64,000 nt of DNA. Origin: Erythrobacter sp. WG (GTDB lineage Bacteria; Pseudomonadota; Alphaproteobacteria; Sphingomonadales; Sphingomonadaceae). A model generated the notes under the pieces. It saw only the letters and a program-made list of their open reading frames with translations, was not told where the DNA came from and ran no database searches. Both the position numbers and the translations under genes were made by a program. This document shows, piece after piece, positions 61,966 to 64,000 of this stretch; the stretch's first letter is position 1; every line of letters begins with the position of its first letter. The stretch is taken from assembly GCF_026586795.1 (NCBI RefSeq), contig NZ_JAPFGY010000006.1, positions 57,482-121,481 of the forward strand, read 5' to 3'.

Positions 61966-64000
61966 ATGAACCTCTCCCCGTTTTCCCGCGCGATGCTGCG
62001 CGCCGGCACTTGCGCCATCGGCATCGCGCTCGCACTCCCGGCGGTGGCCGCGAACGCACCTGCCGCGAGCGCCCAGCCGCAGCCCGAGACCCCTGCGCCG
62101 GTGCGTGAACCCGAGACCGACAGCGCGGACGATGTTGCGAGCGGCAACGAGATCATCGTGCGCTCGGGCCGGATCCGTGGCCAGCTGGTGGTCGATCAGG
62201 CGCCGCTCCTTCAGCTGGACGAGACGCAGATCGCCGCCGAAGGCGTGACCTCGATCGCTGACCTCATCGCCCAGATCAGCGCGCGCACCGGCTCGGCGCG
62301 CGGGCGCGGCGGCGGCGGGATGCCGGTGATCCTCGTCAACGGCATCCGCATCGGTTCCTTCCGCGAGTTCCAGAACTATCCGCCCGAAGCCCTCGCCAAG
62401 GTCGAGGTGTTCCCCGAGGAAGTCGCCCAGCGCTTCGGCTTCCCGCCCGATCGCCGGGTCATCAACCTCGTGCTCAAGGACAATTACACCAACCGCCAGG
62501 TCGATCTCGAATACGAGATGCCCTCGCGCGGCGGCTACAGCCGCAACGAGCAGCAGTTCGGCTTCCTCAAGATCGCCAATGGCGGGCGGATCAACGCCAA
62601 CATCCAGGTGCAGGACACCAACCTGCTCTCCGAAGCGGAGCGCAACATCCGCCAGACCCCCGGATCGATTGCGACGGTGCCCGGTGACCCCGATCAGGCA
62701 CGCTTCCGCAGCCTGCTGCCCGACACCTTCAATGTCGAGGGCAATGTTTCCTGGGCCAAGGCCTTCATCGACAGCGGCACGGCGCTGTCCGCCAACCTCA
62801 ACTACCAGCGCGACGAGAGCCGCAGCCTCGACGGGCTCAACACCGTGGTGCTGACCGCGCCGGGCGGGGCGAGCGCCACGCGCACCTTCGGGGCCGAGAC
62901 CCCGCTCGCGCGGCGCTCCTCGACCGACACGCTCTCCGCGGCGGGATCGATCAACAAGCCGGTCAACCGCTTCCGCTGGACGAGCACCTTCGATGCCTCG
63001 CTCGCCGAGACCGAGACCGAGATCGACCGGCGCCTGACGCCGCAGCAGCTCGACGTGTTCCGCACCGCCGCCGCCGCCGGGCGACTGGCGCTGAACGGCC
63101 CGCTGCCGGGCGACACCGGCAACGGCTTCGACGTGGCGCGCAGCCGGACCATCACCGCCTCGAACCTCAATACCTTGCAGGGCCGGGTGGCGACGCTTCC
63201 CGCGGGCGACATCCTTGCGACCTTCGACGTGCGGCTCGACTGGCAGAAGATCGAAAGCTCCGACACGCGCACCGCGATCGGGGCCGACCTTACCCGGCGC
63301 AACCTGTCCACCGGCGTCAACCTGGTGGTGCCGCTCACCAGCCGACGCGACGAATTCGCCGATGCGCTCGGCGATTTCACACTCAATCTGCAGGCCGGGG
63401 CGGACAGTTTCAGCGACTTCGGCACGCTCGGCGACTGGAACGCGGGGCTGACGTGGAAGCCCTTCGACAAGCTCGACCTGTCGGCGACCTATATCTGGCG
63501 CGAGGTCGCGCCGGGCCTGTCCGCTCTCGGCGCACCGCGGATCGTCAACCTCAACGTGCCGGTGTTCGATTTCGTGCGCGGCGAGACGGTGCTCGCGGAC
63601 GTCACCACTGGCGGCAATCCCGATCTGCCTGCCGAGACCCAGCGCGACTGGAAGTTTGCGGCCAACTGGGAACTGCCGTTCTGGGACAACACCCGGCTGA
63701 CGGTGGAATACATCCGCAACCGCTCGGACAACGTGGTGAGCGCCTTCCCGCAGATCACGCCCGAGATCGAGGCCGCCTTCCCCGGGCGCATCACGCGCGA
63801 CGCCAGCGGCCGTCTGACCGCGATCGACCGGCGTTCGGTGAGCTTTGCCAAGACGAAGTCGGACCGGCTGCAATTCACCTTCTCGACCAACGGCAGCATC
63901 GGCGCGCCTGCGGGCGGTCCGGGCGGCTTCGGCGGCCCTCCGGGCGGCGGTGGCGGCGGCGGTCGTCTCGGCGGCGCTGGCGGCGGCGGTGGTGCGGTGG
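61966..64000 (+). CDS. TonB-dependent receptor (3' end outside the window)
   Basis: 678 codons seen from the ATG at 61966, open at the right edge. Signal peptide (TCAIGIALALPAVAANAPAASA), then a plug domain (about 60-180): ASGNEIIVRSGRI, TSIADLIAQISARTG, VNGIRIGSFREFQNYPPEALAKVEVFPEEVAQRFGF. The barrel follows, with repeated aromatic-ended strands such as LDLSATYIWREVAPGL. From codon about 645 it enters a Gly-rich stretch (GGPGGFGGPPGGGGGGG), an external loop of a sphingomonad-specific receptor group. Substrate unknown. Confidence 0.9.
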   Translation, partial: MNLSPFSRAMLRAGTCAIGIALALPAVAANAPAASAQPQPETPAPVREPETDSADDVASGNEIIVRSGRIRGQLVVDQAPLLQLDETQIAAEGVTSIADLIAQISARTGSARGRGGGGMPVILVNGIRIGSFREFQNYPPEALAKVEVFPEEVAQRFGFPPDRRVINLVLKDNYTNRQVDLEYEMPSRGGYSRNEQQFGFLKIANGGRINANIQVQDTNLLSEAERNIRQTPGSIATVPGDPDQARFRSLLPDTFNVEGNVSWAKAFIDSGTALSANLNYQRDESRSLDGLNTVVLTAPGGASATRTFGAETPLARRSSTDTLSAAGSINKPVNRFRWTSTFDASLAETETEIDRRLTPQQLDVFRTAAAAGRLALNGPLPGDTGNGFDVARSRTITASNLNTLQGRVATLPAGDILATFDVRLDWQKIESSDTRTAIGADLTRRNLSTGVNLVVPLTSRRDEFADALGDFTLNLQAGADSFSDFGTLGDWNAGLTWKPFDKLDLSATYIWREVAPGLSALGAPRIVNLNVPVFDFVRGETVLADVTTGGNPDLPAETQRDWKFAANWELPFWDNTRLTVEYIRNRSDNVVSAFPQITPEIEAAFPGRITRDASGRLTAIDRRSVSFAKTKSDRLQFTFSTNGSIGAPAGGPGGFGGPPGGGGGGGRLGGAGGGGGAV

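Overview
The window is high-GC DNA (about two thirds G+C by eye), densely coding on both strands. It reads as chromosomal core sequence of an alphaproteobacterium, most likely Sphingomonadales and probably Erythrobacteraceae-like. The evidence is a CcrM-type GANTC methylase, a ChvG/ChvI two-component system next to pckA, a short alphaproteobacterial HprK with HPr and a mannose-type EIIA, an aa3-oxidase subunit IV, a three-subunit pnt transhydrogenase and a Gly-rich TonB receptor. I see no transposase, phage gene, CRISPR array or rRNA. Both ends cut genes: rmuC at the left and a TonB-dependent receptor at the right.

Layout. 1-8.7 kb: rmuC end, a DUF3291 gene, an SpoU RNA methylase, then a leftward operon chvI-chvG-hprK-rapZ-EIIA-HPr that diverges from pckA. 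This is a regulatory PTS without a sugar permease, tied to gluconeogenesis. 8.8-15.6 kb: a metallopeptidase-like protein, a cyclic-nucleotide-domain/thioredoxin-reductase fusion, a DUF885 lipoprotein and a TonB-like protein. 15.9-19.8 kb: hydrolase, two cysteine desulfurases, a [2Fe-2S] ferredoxin and a DJ-1/PfpI protein. 19.9-27.4 kb: parC, cca, a CoA-type Nudix hydrolase, DUF1285, GNAT and a PQQ-type sugar dehydrogenase. 27.4-33.0 kb: rnhB, ccrM, folP, an SDR and an NtrC-like regulator. 33.3-37.4 kb: oxidase subunit IV and the pnt operon with two extra genes inside it. 37.6-40.9 kb: an operon of a secreted beta-helix protein, a diheme cytochrome and a hydrolase. 40.9-48.2 kb: racemase, dGTPase, ABA4-like protein, acyl-CoA ligase, two entericidin-like lipoproteins and an EamA transporter. 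48.2-55.3 kb: a hairpin-rich island, a lone CpaF ATPase, glmS, a GGDEF-EAL protein and purQ/purS. 55.6-64 kb: M16 protease, purC, tRNA-Phe, yacG, an RNase E/G-like gene, maf, infA and the receptor.

The most striking non-coding signals are these. (1) Two sequences match the ParB parS consensus about 12 kb apart, one inside a cysteine desulfurase gene. (2) The ccrM upstream region carries five GANTC sites and a perfect DnaA box, which suggests cell-cycle control of the methylase. (3) Several families of inverted-pair (REP/BIME-like) repeats lie between genes. In one family the hairpin bases covary between arms, and one copy supplies the stop codon of a Nudix gene. (4) About eight hairpins are packed into about 200 bp beside cpaF. 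Together the parS sites, ccrM and parC suggest a chromosome-maintenance neighbourhood that may not be far from the replication origin, but no oriC is visible.
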